From positions 347,781 to 404,618 of the forward strand of contig NW_019775437.1 in NCBI RefSeq assembly GCF_001039355.2: a DNA stretch of 56,838 nt, in the 5' to 3' direction. The DNA is from Lingula anatina. Lineage: Eukaryota; Brachiopoda; Lingulata; Lingulida; Lingulidae. Of this stretch, positions 26,223-37,723 are shown one piece after another. The stretch's first letter is position 1. Every line of letters starts with the position of its first letter. The notes beneath the pieces are model-generated. The model was not told where the DNA came from. It saw only the letters and a list, made by a program, of their open reading frames with translations, and ran no database searches. A program made the translations under genes and the position numbers.

Positions 26223-28229
26223 CTCTTAATCCCGCCTCTCCCTCTCCAACAAATACCGTGCTCAAGTTGTGATCTGAAGCAACTTCGAAGGTGATATAAC
26301 AGGAAAGAAATCGTCTGCAATATTGGTATAGCGTGCCAAACATGAATATGTCTGCTTGAATCTGCGTCATTAATTACGGAAGTGTCAAACCTGCAGATTT
26401 GTCTCACCCAAGGTGTTCGTGCTATAGGCAGGTGCTAAAGCACTATGGAAGATGTCTTTAAGTACACATTGTCAGCATTGCAGTTTCGGCTTCTTTCTTT
26501 ATTGTTTACTTACTTACGTACTGTCTTACTTTCTGTCTTTTTTTATTTATTAATTCATTTTTATCACGTGGAGTTTATCTGTTTCCCCCTGTAGTATCAA
26601 AGGAACATTAACGGGCAGCCATATCTGGCATAAACGCACTAATATGCTGCAGTAAAGTTATTAGTTAAGAGCTTTGGCTAAAAGAATTAAAACGCCAAAT
26701 GGTCCTTGTTTTCAGTTTCTCAGAAACGCTTTCGGCGTCTGCATTCATGTACAGCACTTGTGTAGAAAAGGCCTTTGAAGAAAACTATCACATAGTCCAA
26801 TTACAATTTCAAACGCGGTGATTACCAGAATATGCTGTCTACGCTCTCTCTCTTGGGTATTGCTTTACGAATAAATATCCATACCCTCCTGATTATGAGG
26901 GAATCTTTCTCAAACAAGTCTGCTCTGTCACCTTACAAACCAAGATTTTTTTTTTGCGGGAAATTATTCCATAAATTCCGAGTGATTTAGACCAAAAGAA
27001 AATTCCTCCTGTCGTCTTAATAAAGGGTTCAACAATGCCTTGGATTGTGAACCATCGATTCTTTGTAAAATACCAAGGTTTATATTTTAAAATTTTTTGG
27101 TCAGTGAGATAGCTTAAATATTTTGTAAGAATTATATTAAAATATACATTTCTGGATACTCTGTACATACGAAGGGTTAAGACAAGGCACATGACTCGTG
27201 ATAAGAGCGGGACGAGATATCAGACAAATGATAAAACTATAAATAATCACTCTGAAAATAATCCTCGAACGATTGTGCGTCAACCTAGATATATTTTCAC
27301 ACTTGTAGAAGATAAGTAGAACAGTGAGAGGGTATCTTTCATATACCATATTTCTTTATTGTCCCAAATATAGGAGATTCCATACTGCGACAGAGAAAAA
27401 CAAAACCGACTGGTATGACGTTGTTGTGACTTCAATATTACTAGGGATTACAAGTGCGTTACGCAGGGCAGTTTCTTAAGCCTTTTTTCTTTATCAATAA
27501 ATCTCCTCCCTACTTTTATCAAATTTTTATTTTCAAGCTTGCCTCAACATAACAAATCTCGAGATAAACATCAGAGACGAATATTATGAAATCGTGTCCT
27601 CAAATGTATCGACTCAAATTTGTTGATAATGTTAACTCCCCTTTTGCCGAAAGCAACGCAAAATTTTGTCATGCTTTAAAAAAATGCTGTATGTATATAA
27701 AAATTTATAATGACACAATTTTTCGGCTAACAAATCCTTTTTCACTTGGAAAGGGAAGTTCAGATGCATAAGAGCATATCCGCTACACGCATCACGGACA
27801 CCCGAGTGTGGTAGAGAAAATGAATGACGCAGAGCTCTACTAGCACATTTCCATTTCCGAGTACAAGTAAAGGCGTTTAAGATTCCCACTCAAGACCAAA
27901 CGAAATATCATACATTTTTTAAATAAATAAATATAACATCACAAATCCATATAAAACACGTTATTATAACGGCAATTTTATGATAATGACCAGTGGATGC
28001 ATTTTTCTGACTAAAAACAAACTCTTTTCTATGCCATTTCTCAAGGTGGGTCAGCAAAAAAGAATGAAAATGTTCACTTTTTTAAAAATATTTTTAAAAC
28101 ATCCCCACTTTTATGCTGCCGGCCAAATGCCTGCTTGGCCGTCACGTGACCATTCACCAGATGGCAGCACAGTAGGCAATACGACACACAGCCCATATTT
28201 CCTGATGAAATCTGATCTTATAGAATGTG

Positions 28230-31200
28230 TCACCTAAGTGTGACATTGACTGACGCCAAGGCTTCCACGGACCACTCAGGATAGTCTTTACTGGGGAACA
28301 AAGCTGACATGAAGTCCTGAACAAACTTTGGAAAAGTATTCTCCATGATGCTTTTTCTTATCCCTCTCATAAGGTTCAACTGAAAAGAAGAGATACAGTT
28401 GAATGAACAGATCATGAAATCTTGTGGAAGAAGTTTTTCTTAGGTATAAACTGTAGCTTGTGAATATTGTGTAACTCTACCTTCTACCTGGGCCACAGAT
28501 TAATTATGTGCACTTTTCTCCAATGGGGAGAAATGTGGAGAAATAGGCCATGAATTGAACGTATAAATATCTGTGAATATCTGGTGAAAAATTAATTCTG
28601 TGGCTCTGGTAGAGCAGGGGCAGATTTAGGCCGTATTCTTCCTGAAGACGGTCAGATTTTCAAGTTTACATTGACTGGTATTTAATTTTTTCTGTCTGAA
28701 GACGGTCAAAAATGGAGGATGGATCAACAAACATAATTTGGAAGACTGTCAGAAAATATCTCTGGACCCACCCCTGTAGAGGGTAGCCTAACTGAAATCT
28801 TCGTCTTACTCCTGTAAATGTATGGTGCTGCACTCCCTCCCCTCTCACTAACCTGATATCTGACATTGTGGACAGTTATCAACTGGGCAGCCACTGGTTT
28901 ATGTCCAGCAATGGTGTGGAGGTAGCTACGAGTGTACTGCGAACACGTGGAACATCCACAGTTCTCATCTATGGGGCGGAAGTCCTGGGAGAATTTCTCT
29001 AATTTCAAGTTCAACAGGCCTGTGGGAACTAACGCTGTTCCAAACCTCTGTAATGTGAAAAGAATAAGCTTCTTATGTAAAATAAAATAAAATAAAATAA
29101 AATAAAATAAAATAAAATAAAATAAAATAAAATAAAATAATGTAACATAACATAACATAGCACAACATAACATAATATAATATAAAGTATTTTGCTGTTA
29201 TTCCTTATCGTGAATATTTCGAGAAAATCAATGAAATATTTCAAGAATATTATACTCACTGCAGTTCTTGTGGGATATACACAATCAAACATATCACATC
29301 CTAATGCACAGCAAACCACCAGGTCAACGGCAAATCTGGAACGCAAGCAGAATGTCCTCAGTTTCATGACGTTTAAATAGTCAATAAATGATGAAAAATA
29401 AAAATGACTATCAAATCTATCACTGTGCAACAGACTGTCTGTTATCAAGAAAAAATATATTTAAGAATTCAAGATGTCAGCTTGCAAAAAAAAAAAATAA
29501 TAAATAAATAAATAAACAAAATAAAATAATAATAAAAATAAAATTAAATTAAAATAAATTTAAAAAAAAAGTAAAATTCAAGATGAAATGTCAAAGGGAA
29601 ATTCACATATCCGTAATGTTTCTAAAGTTTCACTTATGTTCTTGGTTTATACCTAAAATTAAATAGCCAAAACCTTTTATCAAATGATTTCAGTTTATAT
29701 ACAAAAAGTTTTTAGTACTGTGCACTATAATCAGACCTATATCAGAAAAAAAGGTCATTTTCTGACCGCCGAGTGCCATACCCCACTCCCATGAGATATC
29801 TTGGCTTGTCCCCGGGCAGATGGTCAGTGGACAGAGAGACCATCCGCCAGAACTGACTCTTTTCTTCCCCTCCACTGAGTCCTCCAATAGCAAACCCTGA
29901 GACATCTCGTTTTGTTAGCTCTGAAATAATCAAATAGCAAATGCTATAACATCTTGTCTTGTTTGTTCTAAAATTATTATAAGCTAACGCCATCTTCTTG
30001 ACTATCAATATATATAATATTTGCATCTGTACATTTTTTGTCATTACATACCGACACATGAGTTACAATAATACTTATATCTAGTTATTTACCCAAATTA
30101 AACAATATATCACTTTACCCTGAGCACATTTCTTCCTCAGCTCAGCATCCAATCCGCCTTGTACAATAGGAAATATACTTTGGTCGTGAGGTCTGGCGTG
30201 CGCCTTTAAGCAACGATCCAACCAACGGATAGTTCTGAAATAAAAATTTCCTCAGTAAGTCCTTTTCAGATCTCCTAAGTGCAGTTTCACAAATGGATTT
30301 TTAGTATATAAGTCTGTTGCAACAGTGTTACTCTCAAATATTAAGATAAATGGAGTTAGTTTGCACAGTTAAAATTACAACATTACATGTATGTTAGGTT
30401 TTATTTACATGCCTTTTAAATGCTAAGATAAATAGAATACCAATATTGTACCAATCTACCAACTCTGTACCAATGCTGTATATTGACTCTGTAGCAACGT
30501 ACCAATATATAAATAGCTAAGCTCTGGTCAGTTATGCTGTTATAGTAGTGTATATTACAGTGTATGAGGACATTCAGAACAATTTATATACTCACTGATC
30601 TGCAGACTAAGGCTCTATTCCCATAGATTTTAGATCGATCTATCCCCGCGGGGAGTCTCACTAGATTACTTTCAGATAATCCGACTTAAATGTCCGTCCC
30701 GCCTACTACAAGCTGTAAGGAGGTAATTAACTTTCATGTCCGCCCGGCTGACAGCTATTTAGCGTGAACCCCAAGGGAGTTAGGTCGATCTAAAGTAGGT
30801 CGATCTAATCTATGGAAATGGGGTGTATCAGATCTGCGAATGAAATATGGCTGACCTACATGAAAGCAGAGCCCACTAATCTACTAATGGTCTCCCCGCC
30901 TCCACACGCACCGTCCCTGCATGGGTTTAGCAATTAAACCTAGCACCCCATTTCCATAGATTAGATCGACCTACTTTAGATCGACCTAACTCCCTGGGGG
31001 TTCACGCTAAATAGCTGTCAGCCGGGCGGACACGAAAGTTAATTACCCCCTTACAGCTTGTAGTAGGCGGGACGGAAGTCGGATTATCTGAAGTCGGATT
31101 ATCTGAAAGTAATCTAGTGAGACTCCCCGCGGGGATAGATCGATCTAAAATCTATGGGAATAGAGCCTAGGAGCTGTGATTTAATCTGTGCAGAGGCGGG

Positions 31201-32390
31201 GAGACCATCAGCGGATTAGTTGGCTCTGCTTTTATGTGGGTCGGCCATATCCGATTCGCTGATCATTTAGTTGACAGATCAACTTGTTCTAAATGCCTTC
31301 GGTGATGTACAAACCTCCACATGGCTTCCTCCACTCTAGGTCCTGTAGTTGTACTGTGAACCACATCATCTAACTGCATGATTATGTCAGCACCTGGAAC
31401 ACAAAAGGTAAACTTCTGCCTGGGACTTTTGTGCTTTTAAACTTAAGTTTTGTTTTAACTTAAGATGATAGTATTATCTCATATTATAATTATACCTTTT
31501 GTAGAATTTTAGACCTCTATTAAGTCAATATATTAGTGTTGTTATAGTACCTAGCAGTAGTGGTACAATGTAAAAAATAAAAAAAGACCAAGTCTGAACA
31601 GACACTGCAAAGTGTTTAACAACTAACCAATGGAATTCTGTATTTCAATAGATTTTTCTGGAGTTAGCATCATTGTAGAGCCATCATGTGGTGACTCAAA
31701 CTTTACGCCTTCTTCTGTGATCTCTGCCAGCTTTAATAAAGATACCATCTGAAAACCTCCGCTGTCCTGAAATTGGGAAGCAATATTTATTCATTTTGTG
31801 GAACATAATTACAACTATTCTACTTTACTTCAACTACAATGAAATGCAATTTACAAATCCCACTCTTTTTTAATTATTTGAATCAATTTTGTATGTGTTT
31901 CTCCAGGTTCAAGTTATATGTAAACAAGCGACATCTTGTTGCTTACCGTGAGCAAGTTTCGGTTCCAGTTCATAAACTTATGTAGACCTCCTGCCTTTTC
32001 AAGCAACTCTGGACCCTATGAATGATAATACAAAACCAATCAAATATAGTACATTAGACATGATACAAAAAGAAACTATATTCAACAAGTAGTTTTAAAG
32101 TGCAAAATATACAATTTCATGAAATAAAGAATTTTAAGATGATATCAGCAAACCGTGGCCATGTACTTCTTCCATCAAGTACAGAATTGGCTGATAGATT
32201 TTAAAGTGATAGTGCCAGTTAAACTCAACCAAGACGGGATACTTGATTTTAATTTTACACCAAATAAAACAATATTAAGTTGTAGTGCACAGCTCTGAAT
32301 ATTTTAATATAAATCATGTTCAATCAAATCTTATTTACCCAGTATTTTTTCATAAGAGACACGTGTGTAAAGCAATTTTTTAAAAAATAA

Positions 32391-32426
<36 letters not shown>

Positions 32427-32653
32427 GGTCTGTGCCCTAGGTGGTAGGTATTGCCAAGAATAATTTGACAGTCCATTTCTTCTAACTGATCTGGTAACAT
32501 CGCCTTCAAAGTACCCTGTGTCCCGACCGGCATAAACACGGGGGTATCCACTTCATGATGTGGCAGAATTAGCTTACTTACTCTTGCCTTAGTGGTTGAA
32601 CACTCCGCTAAAACTTTGAAGCTTAACGCATGTGCTTTTCTCGTGGCAGACAT
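28230..32653 (-). CDS. QTRT1: Queuine tRNA-ribosyltransferase catalytic subunit 1 (complete, 9 exons)
   Basis: This is the catalytic subunit of eukaryotic tRNA-guanine transglycosylase. It exchanges G34 for queuine in Asp, Asn, His and Tyr tRNAs, working as a heterodimer with QTRT2. Coding exons (high to low): 32653-32426, 32015-31947, 31766-31628, 31393-31315, 30234-30119, 29920-29782, 29335-29260, 29047-28853, 28379-28230. They total 1191 nt, or 396 aa, close to the roughly 400 aa usual for the family, and every junction keeps phase. Visible signatures are [10 protein letters not shown] and GNTYHLG in exon 1, DSGGFQ at residues 100-105 (general-base Asp100), QLDD in exon 4, QGGLDA in exon 5, GGLSGGE in exon 6, and [12 protein letters not shown] with the nucleophile at Asp274. 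The zinc ligands are C312, C314, C317 and H342. The start at 32653 (MSATRKAH) is the first in-frame ATG. The start codon faces that of DOLPP1 281 bp away. Introns carry MITEs and microsatellites. Confidence 0.97.
28615..28776 (+). mobile_element. Short TIR element (hAT-like MITE), copy 1, in QTRT1 intron 8
   Basis: A 162-bp element starts CAGGGGCAGATTTAGG and ends GGACCCACCCCTG, so its ends are inverted repeats of each other. It is flanked on both sides by the 5-bp direct repeat TAGAG (28610-28614 and 28777-28781). It is about 80-85% identical by eye to the element at 38448-38614. There is no coding capacity, so it must have been moved by a transposase encoded elsewhere. CAGGGG-type ends suggest hAT, and a 5-bp duplication fits the hAT5 group. 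The superfamily call is inference. Confidence 0.8.
29079..29183. repeat. (AAATA)n pentanucleotide array with (CATAA)n extension
   Basis: About 12 units of AAATA (29079-29140) are followed by CATAA-type units to about 29183. The array lies in QTRT1 intron 7, about 30 bp upstream of the exon 8 acceptor on the coding strand. Minus-strand open frames through it are partly repeat translation fused to real exon sequence. Confidence 0.95.
29486..29580. repeat. A/T-rich low-complexity tract
   Basis: Adenine-rich sequence with AAAT/AATAA motifs lies in QTRT1 intron 6. There is no coding or structural signal. Confidence 0.8.
30611..30825 (+). mobile_element. MITE family A, copy 1 (QTRT1 intron 4)
   Basis: An element of about 214 bp with imperfect terminal inverted repeats. 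It opens ctctattcccatagattt and closes with the complement of the same core (aatctatggaaatggggtg). Internal landmarks are tccccgcggggagtctcac, acaagctgtaag and agctatttagcgtgaac. Two further copies lie at 30944-31168 (inverted) and 40571-40783 (same orientation). It is non-coding, so it is probably a non-autonomous DNA transposon. Copy 1 lacks a clear target-site duplication. Confidence 0.85.
30828..31266. mobile_element. Larger inverted-repeat element with 78-bp arms containing a nested MITE
   Basis: The segment 30828-30905 (ctgacctacatgaaagcaga core) reappears in inverted orientation at 31188-31266, diverged by roughly 15% by eye. The two arms bracket MITE family A copy 2. The simplest reading is an older foldback or TIR element into which a MITE later inserted, with a third insertion (copy 1) abutting the left arm. 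There is no coding potential. The outer boundaries are approximate. Confidence 0.65.
30944..31168 (-). mobile_element. MITE family A, copy 2, inverted (QTRT1 intron 4)
   Basis: This is the inverted relative of the element at 30611-30825. The pair faces each other across about 119 bp, and a transcript of the intron could form a long stem. It is about 11 bp longer than copy 1 because a 15-bp unit (gaagtcggattatct) is tandemly repeated at about 31073-31103. Both ends abut CCTAG, a candidate 5-bp target-site duplication. Confidence 0.85.
32394..32424. repeat. (TTA)n microsatellite at the QTRT1 exon 1 splice donor
   Basis: About ten TTA units (TAA on the coding strand) begin within the 5' splice site of QTRT1 intron 1. 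The coding strand reads CCG|gtaataataataat. Confidence 0.95.
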
Positions 32654-32934
32654 GGCTGTCAACTTCCGCTTTTCGCTAAAAATACAATCCAATCAAAATC
32701 AGTGTTACAATCTCTACAGTGTTAAATGATTGTTTTGGGGTATATTCACTCATTTTTAAAGGGTGGGAAGTGAGAAAAATTATATTTAAAAACTCAACCA
32801 TACATTGATCGTAGCAATCACATGCACAGAAGTAATTTGGCTTACAACTTTGAGAACTTTCGATTTTTTTCAACTGACCAATCACAAAACCGATTATAAT
32901 ATCAACAAGCGCATGCGTGTCACGTTGCCGTAAT
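32654..32934. promoter_or_regulatory. Bidirectional promoter interval QTRT1 / DOLPP1
   Basis: Only 281 bp separate the divergent start codons of QTRT1 (32653, minus) and DOLPP1 (32935, plus). Both 5' UTRs and both promoters must fit here unless upstream untranslated exons exist. The right part contains gcgcatgcgt (32910-32919), a palindrome-like element resembling an NRF1 site, which is common in housekeeping divergent promoters. No TATA box is evident. Shared control is inferred from the spacing. Confidence 0.65.
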
Positions 32935-35900
32935 ATGGCTTCCGCAAGTGCAGGTGCTTCCGCGAATGCAGACCTCCCGGAATTTCGAGACGACGATATG
33001 GTTAAATGGAAGGCAATTTCACTTACACACGTAGACTATCCAGAAGGTGGGCTGGCGGTGGATTTGTTCCTAATAAGATACTCTTCCTTAGCTTCACACA
33101 GGCACTACTGGCGCTGCCACCTTGATTTTGATTTCTGCCGTTTTTTTAGATGAATGGGATTTATAAGTAAAAACTCCAGCGGAGATATAAATATATTTCA
33201 GAGGGGCTATGTCAACGAGTTCTTGCTTTTGTTTGTCAAAGACAAATGTTACATTTACACTATGGCCTATGAAAATAGTTATAAGAAATTTTGGCCACAA
33301 GGAATAGAGTTATGTATGAATGTAATAAAGCCAGACAACACGAAATCCATGCGTTAGCACTCCTGTTGACGGTTTTTGTTAGAAGGGGCTACATGTCAAA
33401 ATCGTCAACAGGAGTGCTAACGCATGAATTTCATGCACAGTTGTGGAGATGAGTTTTATTAATATCACCCAGGAATTTAAATTATAATATAAGGCTTAGC
33501 TTTAAGATTATACAGTATGCTGCCTCCTTCAAAAATTACAAAAAAGATCATTAAAATGAATAAGTTAGACAATTCTACAATGTTTTTTTCAAGATATTTT
33601 TAGTCCATGCAAATCTTATTTGAATGGCAGACAAAAATGAACATGATTATCAAACATAAAAAATCTGTTAGTAATTGCCACACAGATTAATTTGGATGGA
33701 AGAGACTGATAAAAAACTGCCAGGTAACTGAATTTAATAAAATCAAAGACTTACAATGTGTATATTTGGGGGCATATTGCATAAGTTGTTAAGTAAAAAA
33801 AAAAAAAAGAAAAAAAATATTTATTTCTTGTTATAACCCTCAACTCTTTTTCAGGTGATATATTTGGATTCCTTTTGGCTTGCTCCAGTCTCCTCCCTGT
33901 TTTCATATTGGGATCCTTCTTCACACTGATTATTTTTAGAAGAGACTTGCATACAGTAAGTGAAATGCTGAGGTTAATTCATTTAATACTGTAGTTGAAG
34001 AGATGAATGATGATTCAAATACACGCGCACACGCACACACACACACACAGGCAAGCATGCGTGCAGGCACCCCCTTTCTCACAGAAAAAAAGGTTAACCT
34101 GTTATATTTTTTATCAGCTGTCACAGTATTATTCCCCAATTATTTTCCATCTTTTTTATGGACATTATTGATTTCATTATAGATTTCATTTTGGAATTTT
34201 GTGAATGGAAAATCTGGAAGTTTTGTGAATGTATTCATTAATTAATAATGTTAATAAAAATTTGAATCTGAAAATTTTTACTATTTACAGATTTGTTACT
34301 TTGCTGGCTTAATTCTTAATGAGTCAGTAAATTGGGTAACAAAACACATTATTAAAGAGCCAAGACCAAGAGGTAAGTCCATAGTTTATTTTGTTTTGTA
34401 GAACTTGATTTAGTGTCACTACATGTATATATAATGTACATAGTGAAATTTTTCCACAATTTCTCCTGTTAGTACAGATCCTTTCTCTTCTGCAGGGGCG
34501 AAATAATGAGTGCTTTTTCTTCTAAGAAAATATTAGTGCTTTTATTATGATGTTATTTTGAGGTGTTTATCATGCTAATTTGATTTTTTTCTCTTTCCAG
34601 CCCGATCAGTATTACATACAGAGTATGGTATGCCATCTAGTCATTCACAATTCATGTGGTTTTTTGCAACATATCTCGTCTTCTTTTTATTTATAAGGTA
34701 AGTGAAGGATATTTCCTGTTAAAACTAATATATTATTTGCATGTTACAAATGAACCTTTAGACAAATCTTAAGGTGTGATTAAAACCAGTTATCTTATCA
34801 GTTTTTATGTGTTTGAGATCTAGATAATAAAGAAAACTAGAAGTTGAACAAACTAAGCAATTATAAAAAATCCTTTTATAATTATTTATGATAACTAAAA
34901 CCTGTCTGTAGGGATGTCTATTTNTCTCTGATCCTCTAGTTTATATTCATTGATTTAGTCTTAAAATGATTTCTATAATAATAATATACAGATGACTATG
35001 TCTAATTTTTTGCATTTCCACCACTGTTTTTGGCTCTGTTTGTCTGTCTTTATGTCTATTGTGCAAGAACTTATGAACACATTTTGATGAAAAAGTCCAT
35101 TATATCTCTTAATTAAGACAAATGTAACTCACTTTATTTGAAATAAACATTATGAAAATTAAAAGTACATATGAAACGAACTTTGGTGGAGTGTGGATTC
35201 CCAGTAACACACATATGGTAATGACTTGATCTTTTCACTGGGCAAATAAAACCTCAGACTTTCAGATACACAATTTTATAATCACAAAATTATATATTTC
35301 TGTATAGCACTTGTAGTGCTTTTAATGCATAAAACAGAACTAAGGAATATTCTGCTTTTCAATTTTGTTGCTACCACACATAGAAATGTTCTGATTTTAA
35401 GAAACTATAACCTATAAAATATAGTATCTGTAAAGTTCACAATTTTCCCCCATTTGAAAAGATTGAGTAGTTACTGTAAACCACTTGTACTTGTTTCTGA
35501 TACAATTCAAATAAATTTGACATGCCAAGGGATGAACTAAAGAAATCACTCGATCAACCATAAAAGAGCTTTAAAATGCTTGTTTCCTTAGATTTTTGGT
35601 GGTAAATTTAACCTACTTATCTGTCCAACTTTTTGGCCCCATTTATATACAGCAGAGGAAGCTAGCAGAAAAATCCATTCAAATATCATTTTTCGGGTAA
35701 TATTAAACAATTTATTTTCAATTGGTTATTCTCTTAGTTATACTATTTGAAACTATATGCTGGCATTTGATCAGCTTTAGTGGCAAAAAACCGGACTTCA
35801 TGTGCATCTTTAATCTAAATAAATGGCCAGTAATTGACTGTAAACAAAACTTAATTAAATTAGGTCACATGGCATAATTGACAAGTAATGTGTATGGAAT

Positions 35901-37510
35901 TGCATGTAATGGAGATGTGATTATTTTCATTTCAGGGTTCATCGGAACAATAAATTTGTAGATGAGCTTTGGAAATATGCAACATTAACTTTTGTGTTCT
36001 CTTTGGCCACAGCAGTGGGATACAGTAGGTAAGTTACAAACCAAGATATGTTTTCAAAAATGTTTTTGTTTCTTTTTATTGTATATATTATATCAATCCA
36101 AGAGATAAATTTTTAAGACATCAAAACCATAAGATGAAAAATAATATACTGAAAACTGTATTGACACATATGCACACGATTCCATTAGTAAGAGTTGTTA
36201 AAAATAAAACGATTTTTTTTTCACTTAAAGAATGAAAGTTTTGCTGACTTGGCAGAGGCACTAGTATGTGCTGTCTGATTGCTTTAAAATTCTTTTATTC
36301 CACATTGAAACAATTTGTTTTCAGAATATACCTAGGGTACCACACATTTCGTCAAGTCTTCTGGGGTGCAGTGTTGGGGGCAATTCTAGGGGCCCTTTGG
36401 TTTAGCATTGTGCAGTTTGTTTGTACACCATTCTTCCCCCTTATTGCAGCATGGTAGGTGAAGACTACTCTCCACCAAAAAAATTATAATTGGTTATAGA
36501 ATTTAATACTTTTTCTTGAATTTCACTTAAAAAGAGGCATAGAATTTGTGCCATATTATATTCTTATTGAACAGGTATTGTATTTTCACAACAAATTTCT
36601 CTGAGCCATAGACATGTTTATCTTTTTTTGTTTGTTTATGCTGTTTTAAAGATTTATATATATGTATATTTATAAATTCATTCATATCTTTTTCTATTGA
36701 AAACGTCAGTATTAATTTTTTTATACCATATTATTTTGTATTAATTTATTTGGCCTTATTTGCTTTCAGGCCCATATCAGAGTATTTAATGATTCGAGAC
36801 TCTACTCTAATTCCTAATGTTATGTGGTTTGAATACACTTCACATAGAACTGAATCTAGGTAAGTTGTAGTTGGTGGGATTAAGTTTAAGTAAAAGTTAC
36901 ATATTTACAAGAATTCCCTGTAACTCATATAAACTACTTATACTAGTTTGTTATACAACTTGATTAAAGTCAACTTGCCAAAAGAAAAACCAAATTTATC
37001 ACTCGGTCAACCAAAAATATACCTGTAAAACTGCACCTTTTTCAAATCCCGGTCAGAAATTTGACTTATTTATCTCTCCATCCAAATTTTAAAGTCCACC
37101 AAATAAGGAAGTAATGTTTGATGCATTACTGCTGCATACTCAATAGCATGAACATTTGAGTGAATGGCAGAAACTGCTGAGAGTTATATAATTATACATG
37201 CAGCACAGAAAGCTAACAGAAAATACATATTCAAATATGGTATTTCAGGAAGTATGAGACGATGCTTTTTGGTATTTCCACCAATTTAGTTGTGCTGTTT
37301 AAAGCTACATAATTGCATTTGGTCGTATTTAGTGGTTAAGTTTTGGATTCATCCATAACCTTAAAGATATGATGAATAGTATACTATAGAGTCACAGACT
37401 TTAAAAAAAAAATTCGGTCAGCTATTGGAGACTTTCACATATATGTATTTATTTTTTTTGTGGTTTCCAGGAGCAGATTAAGAAAACAAGGCAGTTGGAA
37501 GTCCTCCTGA
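32935..37510 (+). CDS. DOLPP1: Dolichyldiphosphatase 1 (complete, 8 exons)
   Basis: This ER-membrane phosphatase of the PAP2 superfamily removes a phosphate from dolichyl diphosphate on the lumenal side. It recycles the lipid carrier for N-glycosylation. Exons: 32935-33046, 33855-33955, 34291-34372, 34601-34697, 35936-36028, 36325-36453, 36770-36859, 37471-37510. They total 744 nt, or 247 aa, close to the roughly 240 aa usual for the family, and all junctions are in phase. PAP2 motifs visible are KHIIKEPRP (K89...R96-P97), PSSHS (110-114, His113) and SRIYLGYH (161-168, His168). The last lacks the aspartate of generic PAP2 enzymes and has Gln at the equivalent place, as in DOLPP1. Hydrophobic segments in exons 2, 4, 5 and 6 fit a multi-pass membrane protein. 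The N-terminus has an Ala/Ser-rich extension. An upstream in-frame GTG is not used as a start. It is divergent from QTRT1. Confidence 0.97.
33342..33432. repeat. Near-perfect 35-bp inverted repeat (hairpin) in DOLPP1 intron 1
   Basis: The arm 33342-33376 (contains gcgttagcactcctgttgac) is complementary to 33398-33432 with two mismatches around a 21-nt loop. It lies in intron 1 of DOLPP1, about 300 bp past the exon 1 donor. The near-identity of the arms points to a recent foldback insertion or a selected RNA hairpin. No flanking duplication is obvious. Confidence 0.85.
35465..35870 (+). repeat. Old interspersed repeat, copy 1 (DOLPP1 intron 4)
   Basis: This segment aligns by eye in patches with 36920-37400. 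Shared landmarks are 'atcactcg(a/g)tcaacca', 'gaaagctaacagaaaa'-like, 'attcaaatat' and 'gcatttg(a/g)tc...tttagtgg'. The copies are strongly diverged with indels. The family is unknown and no open frame or terminal repeat can be defined. Confidence 0.6.
36920..37400 (+). repeat. Old interspersed repeat, copy 2 (DOLPP1 intron 7)
   Basis: This is the second copy of the repeat at 35465-35870, in the same orientation and about 100 bp longer. Both lie in introns of one gene, so a local duplication is possible, but the different flanks favour independent insertion. Confidence 0.58.
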
Positions 37511-37717
37511 CAACAACAGAAAAATAACCATTATAGGAAATTTTCATTTTGAAAGTGATTACTTATTATAACTAAAACTAACTCTAAGAAATATTTCTTT
37601 TGAATGTGATATGCCATTTTACTGAAAATTAACCACAGGATTTTTCCTCTTTTTATTTTGTTTATTTATTCATGTATTTATTTATTTATTTGAAAAAAAG
37701 TTATGTAGTTAATATAG

Positions 37718-37723
37718 AATAAA
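37718..37723 (+). terminator. Candidate polyadenylation signal of DOLPP1
   Basis: AATAAA lies 208 nt after the DOLPP1 stop codon in AT-rich sequence. A second AATAAA at 38847-38852 would give a much longer 3' UTR that includes the MITE at 38448. Which one is used cannot be told from sequence. Confidence 0.4.

Larger units (their letters stand above)
24461..28229. other. Intergenic region between LMX1 and QTRT1
   Basis: This interval lies between the presumed LMX1 promoter and the QTRT1 stop codon (28230-28232). It holds two poly-C runs (25112-25124 and about 25504-25514), a CT microsatellite at 26183-26222, a 20-bp imperfect inverted repeat at 25184-25242 and AT-rich unique sequence. I recognise no gene. 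The QTRT1 3' UTR must occupy the right end, but no obvious polyadenylation hexamer is close to the stop. Confidence 0.6.

Noticed and set aside
32654-32692. N-terminal extension of QTRT1 by 13 residues (possible targeting peptide)
   Set aside because: The extended frame would begin at TTG. The first ATG is at 32653 and matches the usual family length.
32917-32934. N-terminal extension of DOLPP1
   Set aside because: The first codon would be GTG. The ATG at 32935 gives the expected protein length.
34924-34924. The unresolved base at about 34924 as another duplication boundary
   Set aside because: I compared both sides and saw no repeated block. It appears to be a simple ambiguous base in DOLPP1 intron 4.
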